A DNA stretch of 64,000 bases from Rhizoctonia solani (lineage: Eukaryota > Basidiomycota > Agaricomycetes > Cantharellales > Ceratobasidiaceae). This document shows, piece after piece, positions 1-10,598 of this stretch. The notes beneath the pieces are model-generated. The model did no database searches and was not told the origin of the DNA. It saw only the letters and a list, made by a program, of their open reading frames with translations. Both the position numbers and the translations under genes were made by a program. Numbering within the stretch: position 1 is the first letter of the stretch; each line of letters opens with the position of its first letter. The stretch spans positions 186,001-250,000 of the forward strand of contig NC_057371.1 in the NCBI RefSeq assembly GCF_016906535.1, written 5' to 3'.

Positions 1-931
1 CTTGATATCTTTACTTTTTCAATCATGTGATCTTGGCGCTTATTATGCCAAGATGCCGCGCCAAGATGCCGTGCCAAGGGCGCTTAGGAGAGATCCACGC
101 TTCTGCGCAGCCCGCAGCACGCTTCCTTTTTCACATGGACTCTTCCTTTCCCACACGCTTTGACCATGTACATACTTCTGTTTTGTCTATATATACAGCA
201 GGAAAATTGCTTGGAGACCCCAAGTCAATTTTACCTTGTCTCTATTCATTGAGGAGGGACTAGTCAGCCAGCTAAGTAGCCAGCCCCCCAGTTATCTTCA
301 GAAGTTTACCCATCCTATTAACTCATCATACCTCCCAGGCCTTTGGCCCCCTTGCAGTAGTTAGTAGTAGATGTCATAACCTATATCTGGAAAGGTTATT
401 ACCATATATCCACTGTCAAAGATATATATATATATGTGATGCACAGTGATATATGAATAATATATATTGCTGGGGGATGTTGCACTCCCCCTGCCCCCCT
501 AGCCGCAGGCCAATGTTAAGGGAGCCCGCGGGCAAGGTCTGAATAATATATTATTATAGAAGAGATTATGTCATCCCCCCCCCACCTCAAATCCGTAGTA
601 GTTTAGTATAGTATTTGATAAAGGACTGGAGGGGGGGAGGTCATGTGACCCTGGTGGACTGTCAGTCTCTAAGTCATGAGCCCTTAGAGTAATGACAGTT
701 CTGACTGCATATATGTGAGTATATGCGGCCTTCTAAAGACTGTGGAATATCCTATTAGTAGGTGGCTTGGTCAGGAGACATGCCAGCAAAGGCATGGGTC
801 ATGACAGTAGAAGCCTGCCTTACAGCGGCAATAGTATAGCCTTGGTAGATTAGATTACATACGCTTGTAGTAGTACGGCCATAAGCGCCCGCTCCCACCA
901 GCGTGTACCCACCTTACAGTGGGGTACAACA
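1..931 (+). repeat. LTR-5: partial LTR, cut by the window edge
   Basis: The stretch resembles the U3-R-U5 layout of the other LTRs here: a 'ttttcaatcatgtgatc' followed by 'ttggcgcttat' block near 17-41, a TATA-like 'tctatatatacag' near 187-199, and a terminal 'ggccataagcgcccgc' block near 879-894 like the one near the end of the LTR at 12189-12773. It ends with 'gtacaaca' at 931, where the integrase of gypsy element A breaks off. A 435-bp solo LTR (372-806) sits inside it. The left end lies outside the window, so a target duplication cannot be tested. No gene is seen in it; the short open frame at 27-263 is LTR sequence. Confidence 0.6.
372..806 (+). repeat. Solo LTR-1 (435 bp) with 5-bp target duplication
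   Basis: It starts TGTCATAACC and ends GGGTCATGACA, and is flanked by GTAGA at 367-371 and again at 807-811. A second copy of the same length lies at 9918-10352. Both contain a TA-rich segment and a poly-C/poly-G pair. With both TG..CA ends and a perfect 5-bp duplication but no internal domain, this is a solo LTR left by LTR-LTR recombination. Orientation was set arbitrarily as plus. Confidence 0.9.
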
Positions 932-1828
932 TTGTGACAAGGAGAGTGCTGCTTTAACTTCATCATACCCCTTTTCTAGGAATTCTGCATGTTTGTCTGC
1001 ATTGGGAACTGTCTCATCTAATTTTTGTCCAACAGAAAATTGTGGATTTAACCCATAGCATACTTGGAAGGGTGATTTGCCAGTTGATGTTTGTTTTAAG
1101 TTGTTGAGGGCAAATTCTGCTATGGGCAATAGTGAAACCCAATCTAATTGGCAATGATTACCAAACATGCAAATAAAGACTTCAGCCTCCTGTTGGATCC
1201 ATTCTGTTTGGCCTTCAGTTTGGGGATGATAAGCTGTAGAAAATGTGGGCTTGATATCCAATCTTTTATACAGATGTCTGATAAACTTGGTGTTGAAGTT
1301 GGGACCTCTATTGGATACTGTGCTTCTGGGCAATCCATGTAATTTCCATATATACAACATGAAAAGGTTGGCTATATTGATGGCAGATGCTGTGGATTGG
1401 GTAGGAATAAAATGGACCATTTTAGAGAACCTGTCAATGACTGTGAATATGGCATCAAACCCTTCTGACATTGGTAGTCCCACAATCATATCATAAGCTA
1501 TATCTTCCCAGGGGCATTCTGGTATTTGTAATGGTTTTAACAGGCCTATGGGTACTTGATTTGTAGGTTTGGACCAAATGCAGGTTTTGAAATGGCTGAC
1601 ATAAGAGTTGACAAACTTTTTCAGTGATGGCCAGTAGTAATTTCTGGAGACAAGTTCCAATGTTCTGGCTTGTCCTGGATGTCCTGCAGCTAATGCATTG
1701 TGCCTTGATTCTAAAATGAGGTTCCTAATGGTTTCATCTTTGAGTACAAAGATTTTTCCTTGATACCATAGTAGGCCCTCTTTTAATTCCCAGTCAACCA
1801 CTTTGTCCTTGTTCTGGAGTTTATGCAA
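914..1828 (-). pseudogene. Gypsy integrase, C-terminally truncated (element A)
   Basis: The reading frame holds the integrase zinc-binding region (HNALAAGHPGQ, then YYWPSLKKFV) and the core up to the GKSPFQ region. The first conserved Asp is present (YDMIVGLP) and the glutamate of GQTE is present. The second core Asp is replaced by Asn (TVSNRGPNF, where the family has SD-RGP), and the first Cys of the zinc-binding CxxC is replaced (HFKTC). The frame runs off into LTR-5 after residue ~295. The D-to-N and R-to-W (GQTEW) changes are what C-to-T transitions would give. It is therefore an inactive, truncated integrase. Confidence 0.85.
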
Positions 1829-2015
1829 GATTTCTTTAAGACGGTCATCCTCATAGATTGCTTCACCAATTAGGTTGTTAATTTCCTGATCTGGAGTGAT
1901 TGCTGAGATAAAAAGTTCCAGCTTCAGGAGAACTTGGTTCTCTACCCCCCCTTCAAGGGGTACTAAGTCATATTGTCTGGAAAGGATATCTGCCTTCTTG
2001 TTCTGTGCTCCAGGC

Positions 2016-2568
2016 CTATATAATTTGGAAATTGTAGTTGACTAGGAAATTGGCCCATCTAATTTGATGCTTATTCAAGGATTGAGAGGTGGAAAAGTAC
2101 TCCAAGTTTTTGTGATCTGTTAAAACTTGGACTGGCAGTTCCAATCCTTCCAGTAGGTAATGCCATTCCTTAAACGCTCTGATGACCGCTAATAGTTCCT
2201 TATCAAAAATGTCATAATTCTTTTTGGCTGGGGATAAGGATTTAGATAGATAGGCTACTGGGGCCAGTTTCCCCTCAGAATTGCATTGGGATAATATGGC
2301 TCCAGTGGCATAGTCTGATGCGTCACACTCTGCATAAAATTGCTTTGTGGTATCTGGTTGTAGGAGTAATGGTGCTGACATAAGACATTTTTAGGCCATC
2401 AAAGGATTGTTGTTCTGCTGATTCCCATTTCCAGAGGCTATCCTTCTTGAGCAAATTGTATAGAGGTTGTGCCATATTGCCAAAATTGGGGATAAATTGT
2501 CTATAAAAGTTCACAAATCCTAAGAATTCTTGGATGTTTTTGACATTCTTAGGTATTGACCAATTCAT
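2016..2568 (-). pseudogene. RNase H and RT connection/thumb segments (element A)
   Basis: Two overlapping minus frames together carry the RT thumb/connection (IQEFLGFVNFYRQFIPNF, QPLYNLLKKDSLWKW) and then RNase H (FYAECDASDYATGAILSQ, FDKELLAVIRAFKEWHYLLEG, LTDHKNLEYF). The frame changes by one base near 2350-2380. Upstream in the reading direction the coding sequence is split from the RT palm by the solo LTR at 2591-3159; sequence on each side of that LTR is contiguous in the family. The function would be degradation of the RNA strand during reverse transcription. Confidence 0.85.
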
Positions 2569-2590
2569 GGCACTTGTGACTTTGGATTGG

Positions 2591-3159
2591 TGTCCTAGAC
2601 GTCTGTAAGGACATTGAGGGCGCGGGCGCTTGTGGCCGTGTGACTAGTACAAATGTACTGCTTAAGGCAGTGGGTTCTACCCTACAATGTCTAACTACCT
2701 AACTACAATGACCAAGGCTGTATGGGCAATGGCTAGCTACGTATATACAGTGGGGACAACGCTTAAGGCGTGTATCTACTTAGTGGGTCTGGCTGTAAGG
2801 CCTTGTATGGTTGGGGGATATGACAAGAGGTAATTGACCTGGGTGTTACCATGGTTGGTTGGCCTCCTTATATATTACAGAGGCAAGCTATTTACAAATA
2901 CAATATGTGCAATACCATAACCAATAAGAACCCCGCTCTGCAGTTGGCCTTACTCATGCATACATGTCACTGACGTGTCATGATGATGTCATAGGTGGGG
3001 TGGCTACATATGCTGATTAAGCGCAGATGGGGACATGGCTTGGCGCTTAGCGTATGATATAAGCGCCAATGTCATGTGATTGAAAATGTAGTCCAAAGGT
3101 CTTTGTTTCAATTCAAGAAAATGGGAATAAATTCCCTGGTATTGAGTGTGTCTACAACA
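2591..3159 (-). repeat. Solo LTR-2 inserted in the RT of element A
   Basis: It starts TGTCCTAGACG and ends GTCTACAACA, and is flanked by ATTGG at 2586-2590 and again at 3160-3164. It is the reverse complement of the LTRs at 12189-12773 and 14593-15175 (same ends, same 'gcgcttat' and 'aggaggcc' blocks). Being solo, with a perfect target duplication inside coding sequence, it arrived after element A. Confidence 0.92.
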
Positions 3160-3198
3160 ATTGGTCTACTTCTACACCAAATTCAGATATGATGAACC

Positions 3199-4421
3199 CT
3201 AGGTAATCAATTTTTTTGACATGGAAATGGCATTTTTTGATATTGCAAAAGAGGTCATTGTCTTGTAGCCTTTTGAGTACCTCTTGCACATGAATTTCAT
3301 GATCTTTTTGTTAAGTGAGAAGACTAAAATATCATCCAGATATATGATGACATAAACATCCAAAAGGTCCATGAATATCTCATTCATCATATCTTGAAAA
3401 GTTGCTGGCGCATTTGTTAATCCAAAAGGCATAACCAAGTATTCAAATAATCCATATTTAGTTTTGAAAGCAGTTTTCCATTTGTTGCCTTCTTTGATTC
3501 TAACTAAATTGTAGCCCGCTTTAAGATCAAATTTACTGAAGATCTTAGCACCTTGTAATTTTCAATGAGGTTTTGTGGCAAGGGAAGGGGGTAGACGTTT
3601 TTCTTGGTCATGCTATTTAAGCGCCAATAATCCACACACATCCTTAATTTCCCATTTTTCTTTTTGACAAATAATATGGGTGATGCCATGGGAGACTTGG
3701 AGGGGCGGATTAATCCTGCCTTGAGCTGCTTTTCAATGGTTTCCTTGAGCTTGGCATCTTCCCTTGGTCCTAGACTATATATAGGACCATGTTGGGGTTT
3801 TGCGTCAGGAAGCAGTTCAATTGCTATATCATAGGGACAGTGGGGCGGTAGTTTGGACGATTCCTCTTCTGAGAAGACTTTAGCAAATTCTTGGTAAGGG
3901 AGTGGTATTTCTTCTACTGCTTTGAGTTCTAAGACAGCAGGGGTAGATAGACAATTGTTTGAGCAATATACAGAGTTAAAAACAAGTGTGTGCTTTTCCC
4001 ATGAAATTTGGGGATTATGTTTTTTTAACCACAACATTCCTAGAACTAATTGATGATTGCCAATATTTGAAATGTGACATTCTAGTTCTTCAGTGTGATT
4101 GCCAATGGTGCACTTGAAACAAGTAAAATGAGTGATTTGGCCCAAGTCAATTTCTTGGCCATCAATAACACATAGTTTTTTTGGAATTGGATGTGGATAG
4201 GTAGGTAGATGGTATGTTTGGACTAAAAGAGGGTGTACAAAGCAAGAGGTTGCTCCTGAGTCAATCATGGCTTTTCCTTGGAAAGGTTTAGCCAGAAAAC
4301 TTGATTTTTGGGTTTTAGGAGTTTTGCATGGATTTGCAGTAAACAATGCATATATTTGAGATGTATTACATAAGGAAAGTATTTCAAGATCATTGTTTAC
4401 ATAATGCAAATCCGTTAGCAT
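3199..4421 (-). pseudogene. Aspartic protease and reverse transcriptase palm (element A)
   Basis: At 3504-4421 the frame reads the retroviral-type aspartic protease motif MIDSGATSCF, then the RT N-terminal part (GLIRPSKSPMASPILFVKKK, MCVDYWRLN). The palm continues in another frame at 3199-3438 with [14 protein letters not shown] and the catalytic [12 protein letters not shown]. The frame breaks near 3540 and again in an A-run at about 3317, after which the family sequence continues in a third frame ([15 protein letters not shown]). YWRLN replaces the usual YRxLN, a CGG-to-TGG change. Confidence 0.88.
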
Positions 4422-4441
4422 ACAGCCAAGTGCCTTACTCC

Positions 4442-6481
4442 TTAGTTGGCCTTGGCTTTCCCTTTTCCCAACTCTTCTTCATCAGAAACAACCTCAATAC
4501 AACTTTCTTCCTTGGGTCTTTCCCATGACCATTCAACATTGGCCACATGTCCAGACATGGGCTTTGAGGGGCAACTGCGTGCAAAATGACTTTTACCACC
4601 GCACACATGACATGTGACACTTGCAAAGCCTTTCCCATCAAGATCCATAAGACCTGGACCTTTAGAGTTTGAGGCCAGGACAGGAGTAGGGGCAACAATG
4701 GGTTTGACTGGGGCAGCTGCAGCAGGGCATTCATCTTTTTTAAGTGAGGGGAAAGGAATCATAGTATCTTTAGACTCCCCATTCCACCTAACATTTGGCA
4801 TATTGCTGGAGGTGGTATGCACAATGGAAGTAATAGCACCCTTCTTGGCGCAGCAAGTGGTTGGATCAATCATATAAACATTATCCCCTACATTGAGACA
4901 AGTATGGTTAGGAGTAGGGGTGGAAGTGGAATGGGAGATAACATTTGAGGGTGCATGGGTTGTAGAGGTAGAAACAGAAGGGTTGGATAAGCGTGTGGAT
5001 TCAATATGATTTGCAATTTCTTCTGCCTTATCATAAACTTGTTGGGCAGAAGCATGGCGCCACTGAAACATTGTGGATAACATGATGTCCTTGATTTCAT
5101 TTTTAAGGCCATCATAGTATTTATCATGTAAAGTCTTGTTGCTATAACCCAAAGAGACAGAGTATTGTTGAAATTCTCAAGTATATTCCTGTACGGAAGA
5201 TTTCTGCTGCAAGTTATTCCACTTTTGACGGTACTTCTCATTGCAATTGGTATCCACATAATGTTTAGTAAACTTGGCCCAAAATGTATCAATATCTTCC
5301 AACAAGGGAACCACCTCTCCCCTAAAAACCTTCCTTTCCTTGTATGGACAAACCCAATCTTCTGCTGCACCTTCAAAGTATGATGTAACCCACAATATAT
5401 TTTCTTCATGGGAATGGTTGGCTCCTTTTGCCCTTATATAGGCCTGACAAGCAATAATAAATTAAGGGCATCCTCCTTTTTGCCGCTGAACTTGTTGGGC
5501 TTGGCAAACTTTAAGTCAGAATTGGAGGTTGCAGGAGCAGGAAGAGGATTGGTAGCAGCTGCAGTGCCAACAGGTGGGACAGGAGGAGGAGCTGTAGGGC
5601 AAGAGGGAGATGAATGAATAAGCTGATCTTGCACAGCTTGGATGGAAGCAGCAGCTCCCTGGATTTGATTGGAATAGAAAATATGTTGGTTGCACAATTG
5701 ATTGCAATGTTCTTCCAGTTCAGCCCTTAATAGTGCTATTTGATTGTGTTGTGCTTCATAAGCGCCTTGTAGTTGGGAAAATTCTTTTTTTAATACAATC
5801 ATATTCTGGGCAACCATATCAAGTACTTCATGATCTGTCATCTGACTAAAAGACATGGGGGAATATACATGAGGCGGCACAGCTGCAGGGGCAGGAGTAT
5901 GGGTACAAGAGGATGGGGCAGACCTTCCTGATTGTATTTGAGAGGAAGTTAGGTTAGTCCCTCCCATTGTGCCCAAACCAGGCATTGTTGTGCAAGACTG
6001 CCCAAAACTCATAGTCCCAGTAGTAGTGAATGCATCCCCTTCCATCTTGGGTAGCGTCCTGGATGGATGTGTGGAGGTTATCTAACTTGATTTCTTTTTC
6101 AACTAAAAGGCAGTCCTTTTCCTCAATAAGGCGTTCTTGCTCTTCAATAGTAAGAGCTAAATTACAGTCATTGGCTTTGAGGTTGGAAATAAGGTTCCTT
6201 TGTTCTTGAAGATCAGCCTTGTATATATTATTGAGGTGCTTGGCAAATGACTTGTGGTGTTTGATATGGGCAATGGTTGGAAGTAGCCCAGGTTCTTCAA
6301 TGCAAGCAATATGTTCTTCAAGGTTGTTGATACAACCCACTAGTATATGGTCAATATTGTTGAGAGTTTTTTCAAGGTAGAGGTAGCAGGTGACAATGGA
6401 GTAAGGCCAAAAAATGGCAAAGAGGATAAGATCTAGAAAATCAAACACTAGAATGCGTTCCCAATATAAATTGGTACTCAA
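4442..6481 (-). pseudogene. Gag polyprotein region with CCHC zinc knuckle (element A)
   Basis: Four overlapping minus frames (5954-6481, 5434-6045, 5177-5395, 4442-5152) carry a coiled-coil-like N-terminal part rich in E, L and K, a Pro/Thr-rich linker, a retrotransposon gag domain (YFEGAAEDWV, FWAKFTKHYVDTN, KYRQKWNNLQQ) and the knuckle CHVCGGKSHFARSC at about 4580-4625. The frames join by one-base shifts, and a TGA separates EYT from EFQQYS where CGA would be expected. The role would be capsid assembly and RNA packaging. Confidence 0.8.
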
Positions 6482-6830
6482 TCAGATAGGTATAAGACGG
6501 ATTTATAGTTCAAACTACTAACTGTTTGCCTTCCCACTGGCATTAAACAATCCTTTTACTAAAATCAACAGCTGTGTACAAGCGTGATATTAGTCAGGTT
6601 TTTTGTAAGCAGAGGTTCAGCTGACTAACAGCGTATGACTAAAGGTGCGGACACCCTGGTATGCAGACAATTGCTAGCAAGGGGCTATCCCACGTCCTTA
6701 CTGGTACTTGTATTCCTGTCTTTGATTATTACACAGGGGCTACAATGTGATACCATTTCAGGATTTGGTGCTTATCCAAGCATAGGTCTTGTTTGTGGAC
6801 AAGAGTACAAGTAGAAAAGACTTGACCTAG

Positions 6831-7282
6831 TGTCACAACTCAGCTCAGACCTATGGTACAAGGGGGCTTAAAGTCCATGGCCCTATCACCAATGGACTAT
6901 GAAACAAGGTAGAGGGGCAACAAGGGCCCAAGGGTTATGGTTTGGGGGTAGAGGGCAACAATGGCCTGGTTAATGATGTCTTAGTTAAAGTGCACTATGC
7001 TCAACAAGGGAGCAGGGCAATGGGTAGGTGAGAACTGAGGGTGAATTGACAAAGAGGTCAAGTCTTGCTGTTTTAGCAGCAACTTGACCTGGTTTAAATA
7101 CATGAGACAAGCCACATCAAAAACAACAGTACTAAATAGTGAGTCATTTACAATTTCACATCATGTATCAAATATGTCATGTGATCTTGATGAGTCATAA
7201 ATATATACCAAAAAAGGAAACTGTCTCAAAAAAAAGATAGAAAATAGTAAAGAATTATGTCATGCCAATGAAGGTCATGACA
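6831..7282 (-). repeat. Solo LTR-3 copy, no clear target duplication
   Basis: It starts TGTCACAACT and ends GGTCATGACA. It is the inverse of the LTR at 13493-13938, with the shared 'cttgctgttttagcagcaactt' palindrome near 7064-7085. The flanks CCTAG and GACAC do not match, unlike the other LTRs here, so it may be one side of a rearranged element. The 6482-6830 and 7283-7843 flanks hold no recognisable gene. Confidence 0.8.
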
Positions 7283-7843
7283 GACACTAGGTAATTGACC
7301 TTAACTTGGTTGCAAACTGTGCCTCTAGCACACCCCCTACTTAGCCCAACAAACAAGAAGGCCCCTAGTACTAGCACAAGGGAAATCAGGTGATTGGGGA
7401 CACTTTCCAGCTTCAATAATCAAACAGCTGCCTCCCCCACCTAGTACCAAATTGCTATAAGGCTAACAGGTTCTAATCATCTGCATACCCATGGTTGCTG
7501 CACCTTCTACCAGCAACCTCAGACAGCAGATACGCCCACTTGCAGAGACTAGACTCTACATTATGCCCATCCACAGCTGTAATTAGCAGTACTTACTGTC
7601 CAACGCTAGGTTGTTTGATGCAGAGGTTTAGCATTCAAGTAGTCAAGCGCTCATAAGTCCTGATATAGGCACTACCAGCTTCACAGCCTGTCACCCCTCC
7701 TCCCTCCAATCATTACCTCTTGCACCCCTTCCCGCTTGTCCTCTAGGGCGTCCCTCCACACTGGCTGGTCTTACCCCACACATGCCATGGCAACCTGCTC
7801 CCAGCTGCCCTCTTGAGGCCAACCCCCTGTCCATCAAGGAGAC
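7283..7843. other. Spacer before element B gag, no LTR found
   Basis: This stretch should contain the 5' LTR and primer binding site of element B, but nothing in it matches the 583-bp LTR at its 3' end. It is moderately C-rich with no convincing gene. I see only short open frames. Confidence 0.5.
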
Positions 7844-9167
7844 ATGGAACCTGTGGTTCCAGCAACCACGGATGTCAAACTCAACATGGGAGAAGTCTCC
7901 CTTGAACAAGTCATCCGCCTCCTCTGGGGGGTCCAAAGTCAGCTTGACCGCCTCAAAAACAAGTTCAGCAAGCAAACAGAAGCCATCAACAAAACCCAGT
8001 TGATTGTTGAAGGAATATCCCAAGCCGTCAATGGCCTTGCAGCTAGGATTGGCAACATCCCTGGACCAAGGACCCTAGAGGACACCAAGCCTCCCCCAGT
8101 CAAGGAGACACCCCGTCCCCTACCCAAAACCAAGCCTTTGCAAGAGGCTATCCACCCGGCCTTCCAAGGGCCCACATGCTCCATCCCTGGGCTTTACCAG
8201 CCCACTCCAGTCAAACTCCCCATTGTCCCAATGTCCCCCCTATACTTGGCCCACTCTATCCAAATGGCTACACCTCCCCCTCCATCTCTGGTTACAGTTG
8301 CCCCCCCTCAATTTGCAGCTGTCAAAGTAGACCACCTGGACCCCTATAAAGGGAAGATAGGGAGTGAAGCCAAGCAGTGGCTAACCTGCATGCTTGCGTG
8401 GGTTTGCCTAAATCAGAGGATGTTTCCCACTCAGGTGGAAACCCTCTCTTTCCTCCTAATGAACATGGAGGATGCAGCCGGCGCATGGGCCCACCCACAC
8501 TTGGACCTCCTAGGGTCCCATTGCACAATCATCCAGAACAAGGATGATTTCAAAAGGGAGTTTCTGGCGGCATTTGGGGATCCTGATGCCACTTGGGCAG
8601 TGGAGCAGAAAATCACTTTGCTCACTCAGACCAGCACTTGTGCCAATTATATTACCAAGTTCTGCACCCTGGCCATGGAGTTAGACTGGAATGATGCGGC
8701 CTTACATGGTCAATTTGCGCAAGGTCTCCATTGGGAAGTCAGCAGGCAAATTGCCACTTGCAAGCGTCAACCCACAACCCTTCTTGAGCTGCAGAATGCA
8801 GCCTTGGTCATTGACAATGCCCTCCAAGAAGAGTGCGCCAGCCACCTGCCTAAGGGTAGTAAGCCTGGAAACCCTTCTACCCCCAACAGGGGGGCAAGCA
8901 CTGGCTCACAGGCCAACACAACCAAGCAACTTTCCAATGACCCAAACTATGTCTTGGAAGAAGAAAGAAATTGATGCTGCACCGCTGGCGCTTGCATCAA
9001 GTGTGGAAAGATGGGCCACAAGTTTGCTGAATGCTGCACAGGCTGGAAGTCCAGCCCTGTTGAGGCAAAGGCCAAGGAAACCGCCAAAATTGGCAAGGAG
9101 TCTGGACCTGAATTGGGAAAAGACTAAGGGTACCTGCTGCTGCAAGCAAGGACCCCAAGGACAATAG
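7844..9167 (+). pseudogene. Gag of element B, in-frame TGA before the zinc knuckle
   Basis: The frame opens MEPVVPATTDVKLNMGEVS and runs through a retrotransposon gag domain (DPYKGKIGSEAKQWL, MNMEDAAGAWAHPHL, FKREFLAAFGDPD). It stops at TGA 8972-8974. The very next residues in the same frame are the CCHC knuckle CIKCGKMGHKFAEC (about 8990-9030), so the stop is most simply a CGA-to-TGA change or, less likely, a regulated readthrough. The start chosen is the first ATG that opens the domain frame. Confidence 0.85.
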
Positions 9168-9237
9168 TTTTAGTAATATAGAAGTCTGTCATGTATCTAC
9201 CGCCTCCAATCTATCTCCCCTGTTCACAATCTCTATA

Positions 9238-9568
9238 TTGCCAAAGCAAGCAGAACCACTAGAAGTCCTGATAGACTCAGGCGCCACATCCTCATTCATG
9301 CCCCCTTGCACAGCAGAACTACTCCACATACCACTCATTGATCTCCCCTCCCCACATACCATTACCATGCTCAATGGGTCAAGCCCCCAGGCTGGCAAAA
9401 TCTGGAAGAAGGCAATCCTAACCTTCTCCCTTGATGGCAAACATATGACCAAGACCTTCCTCATCTGCAACACAGGATCTCACGCTGCTATCTTGGGACT
9501 GAAGTGGCTGGACGCCCATAATCCAGAAATTGATTGGAATAGATGCACACTCACCTTCTCTCACCCCC
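9238..9568 (+). pseudogene. Aspartic protease of element B, cut by an LTR
   Basis: The frame carries the retropepsin-like active site VLIDSGATSSFM and the family segment HAAILGLKWLDAHNPEIDW. Coding sequence ends at CACCCCC and resumes in frame after the LTR (10588 onward: LEHVTIAKEEEANKNPLEG). The frame shown to 9588 therefore includes a few LTR codons. The product would cleave the gag-pol polyprotein. Confidence 0.85.
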
Positions 9569-9824
9569 TGTCAGAGTCTGACCAATAAAGAATGGGATAT
9601 ATGCCTAAAGAGGCAGTGCTGGCTTTGGGGATAAGCAGAAGACTGCAACCAACACTTTAGAGAGAGAGTTTACTTGCCAAAGATGGCACAAGACCCCTTA
9701 GAGTAGAGCAGGAGAGTGGGGAGGGTAGTCAGTAGATTGACAGGAGGTCAAGTTCTGGTCTGAATGCCAGAACTCTCCCTTCATTATATACATCATACAG
9801 AACAAGGGAACTGTAAAGTACAAA

Positions 9825-9915
9825 GGAGAACAATGGAAGACATACTACAAAGGTATGGGTAACTAAGAGAACAATAGAAGACATACTACAAAGGTATGGG
9901 TAACTAAGAGAACAA
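9825..9915. repeat. Two-copy tandem repeat of about 41 bp inside LTR-4
   Basis: The block 'gagaacaat', 'gaagacatactacaaagg', 'tatgggtaactaa' is present twice head to tail, differing at one base (g or a after 'acaat'). The second copy runs up to the CAATA target site of the nested LTR. Confidence 0.8.
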
Positions 9916-9917
9916 TA

Positions 9918-10352
9918 TGTCATAACCTATATCTGGAAAGGTTATTACCATATATATCCACTGTCAAAGATATATATAGTATATGTGATGCACAGTGATA
10001 TATGAATAATATATATTGCTGGGGGACATTGCACTCCCCCCGCCCCCCTAGCCGCAGGCCAATGTTAATGCCTGCAGGCAAGGTCTGAATAATATATTAT
10101 TATAGAAGAGATTATGTCATCCCCCCCCCACCTCAAATCCATAGTAGTTTAGTATAGTATTTGATAAAGGACTGGAGGGGGGGAGGTCATGTGACCTTGG
10201 TGGACTGTCAGTCTCTAAGTCATGAGCCCTTAGAGTAATGACAGTTCTGACTGCATATATGTGAGTATATGCGGCCTTCTAAAGACTGTGGAATATCCTA
10301 TTAGTAGGTGGCTTGGTCAGGAGACATGCCAGCAAAGGCATGGGTCATGACA
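9918..10352 (+). repeat. Solo LTR-1 (435 bp) nested in LTR-4
   Basis: It has the same ends and exactly the same length as the copy at 372-806, and is flanked by CAATA at 9913-9917 and 10353-10357. It is a third-order insertion: an LTR inside an LTR inside element B. Confidence 0.93.
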
Positions 10353-10598
10353 CAATAGAACAATGCAACTAAGGACATATGGTAACTAAGTAACCAGAGG
10401 ACAAAGCTAACAGGCTAAACAAAGGGATCATTCACATTCCATGTTGATTGCTCTGCCAGGGGAGTCCTGCATGGCCTGTGGTCATGTTGGGAACATCCCC
10501 TGGTCCATATAATTCGTAAAATTTAGATAAAATGATAATAGAATAATAGGGTATCTGTGTCCATGCCTCTTGGGTCATGACACCCCCTGCTGGAACAC

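Larger units (their letters stand above)
932..6481 (-). mobile_element. Ty3/gypsy element A, decayed, interrupted by a solo LTR
   Basis: Read on the minus strand, the order is gag with a CCHC knuckle, aspartic protease, reverse transcriptase, RNase H and integrase, which is the Ty3/gypsy (Metaviridae-type) order. The integrase is lost at 931, where LTR-5 begins, so the C-terminal part and any chromodomain are missing on this side. No matching LTR pair was found. A 569-bp LTR (2591-3159) splits the reverse transcriptase. Several frameshifts and stops are present (for example at an A-run near 3317 in the reverse transcriptase, and a TGA where the gag reads EYT-stop-EFQQYS near 5176). The element cannot be autonomous as read. 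Confidence 0.9.
9569..10582 (+). repeat. Solo LTR-4 between protease and RT of element B
   Basis: It starts TGTCAGAGTC and ends GGGTCATGACA, and is flanked by CCCCC at 9564-9568 and 10583-10587. Removing the nested 435-bp LTR and its extra duplication leaves about 574 bp. Element B coding sequence continues in the same frame on both sides, so this is a clean insertion. There is no gene inside. Confidence 0.82.

Noticed and set aside
27..263. 78-aa open frame at the left edge
   Set aside because: It lies in LTR-like sequence and has no family features.
1148..1496. Plus-strand frames opposite the integrase
   Set aside because: They are antisense shadows of the minus-strand integrase.
7691..8184. 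Minus-strand frames opposite element B gag
   Set aside because: They are shadows of the plus-strand gag domain.
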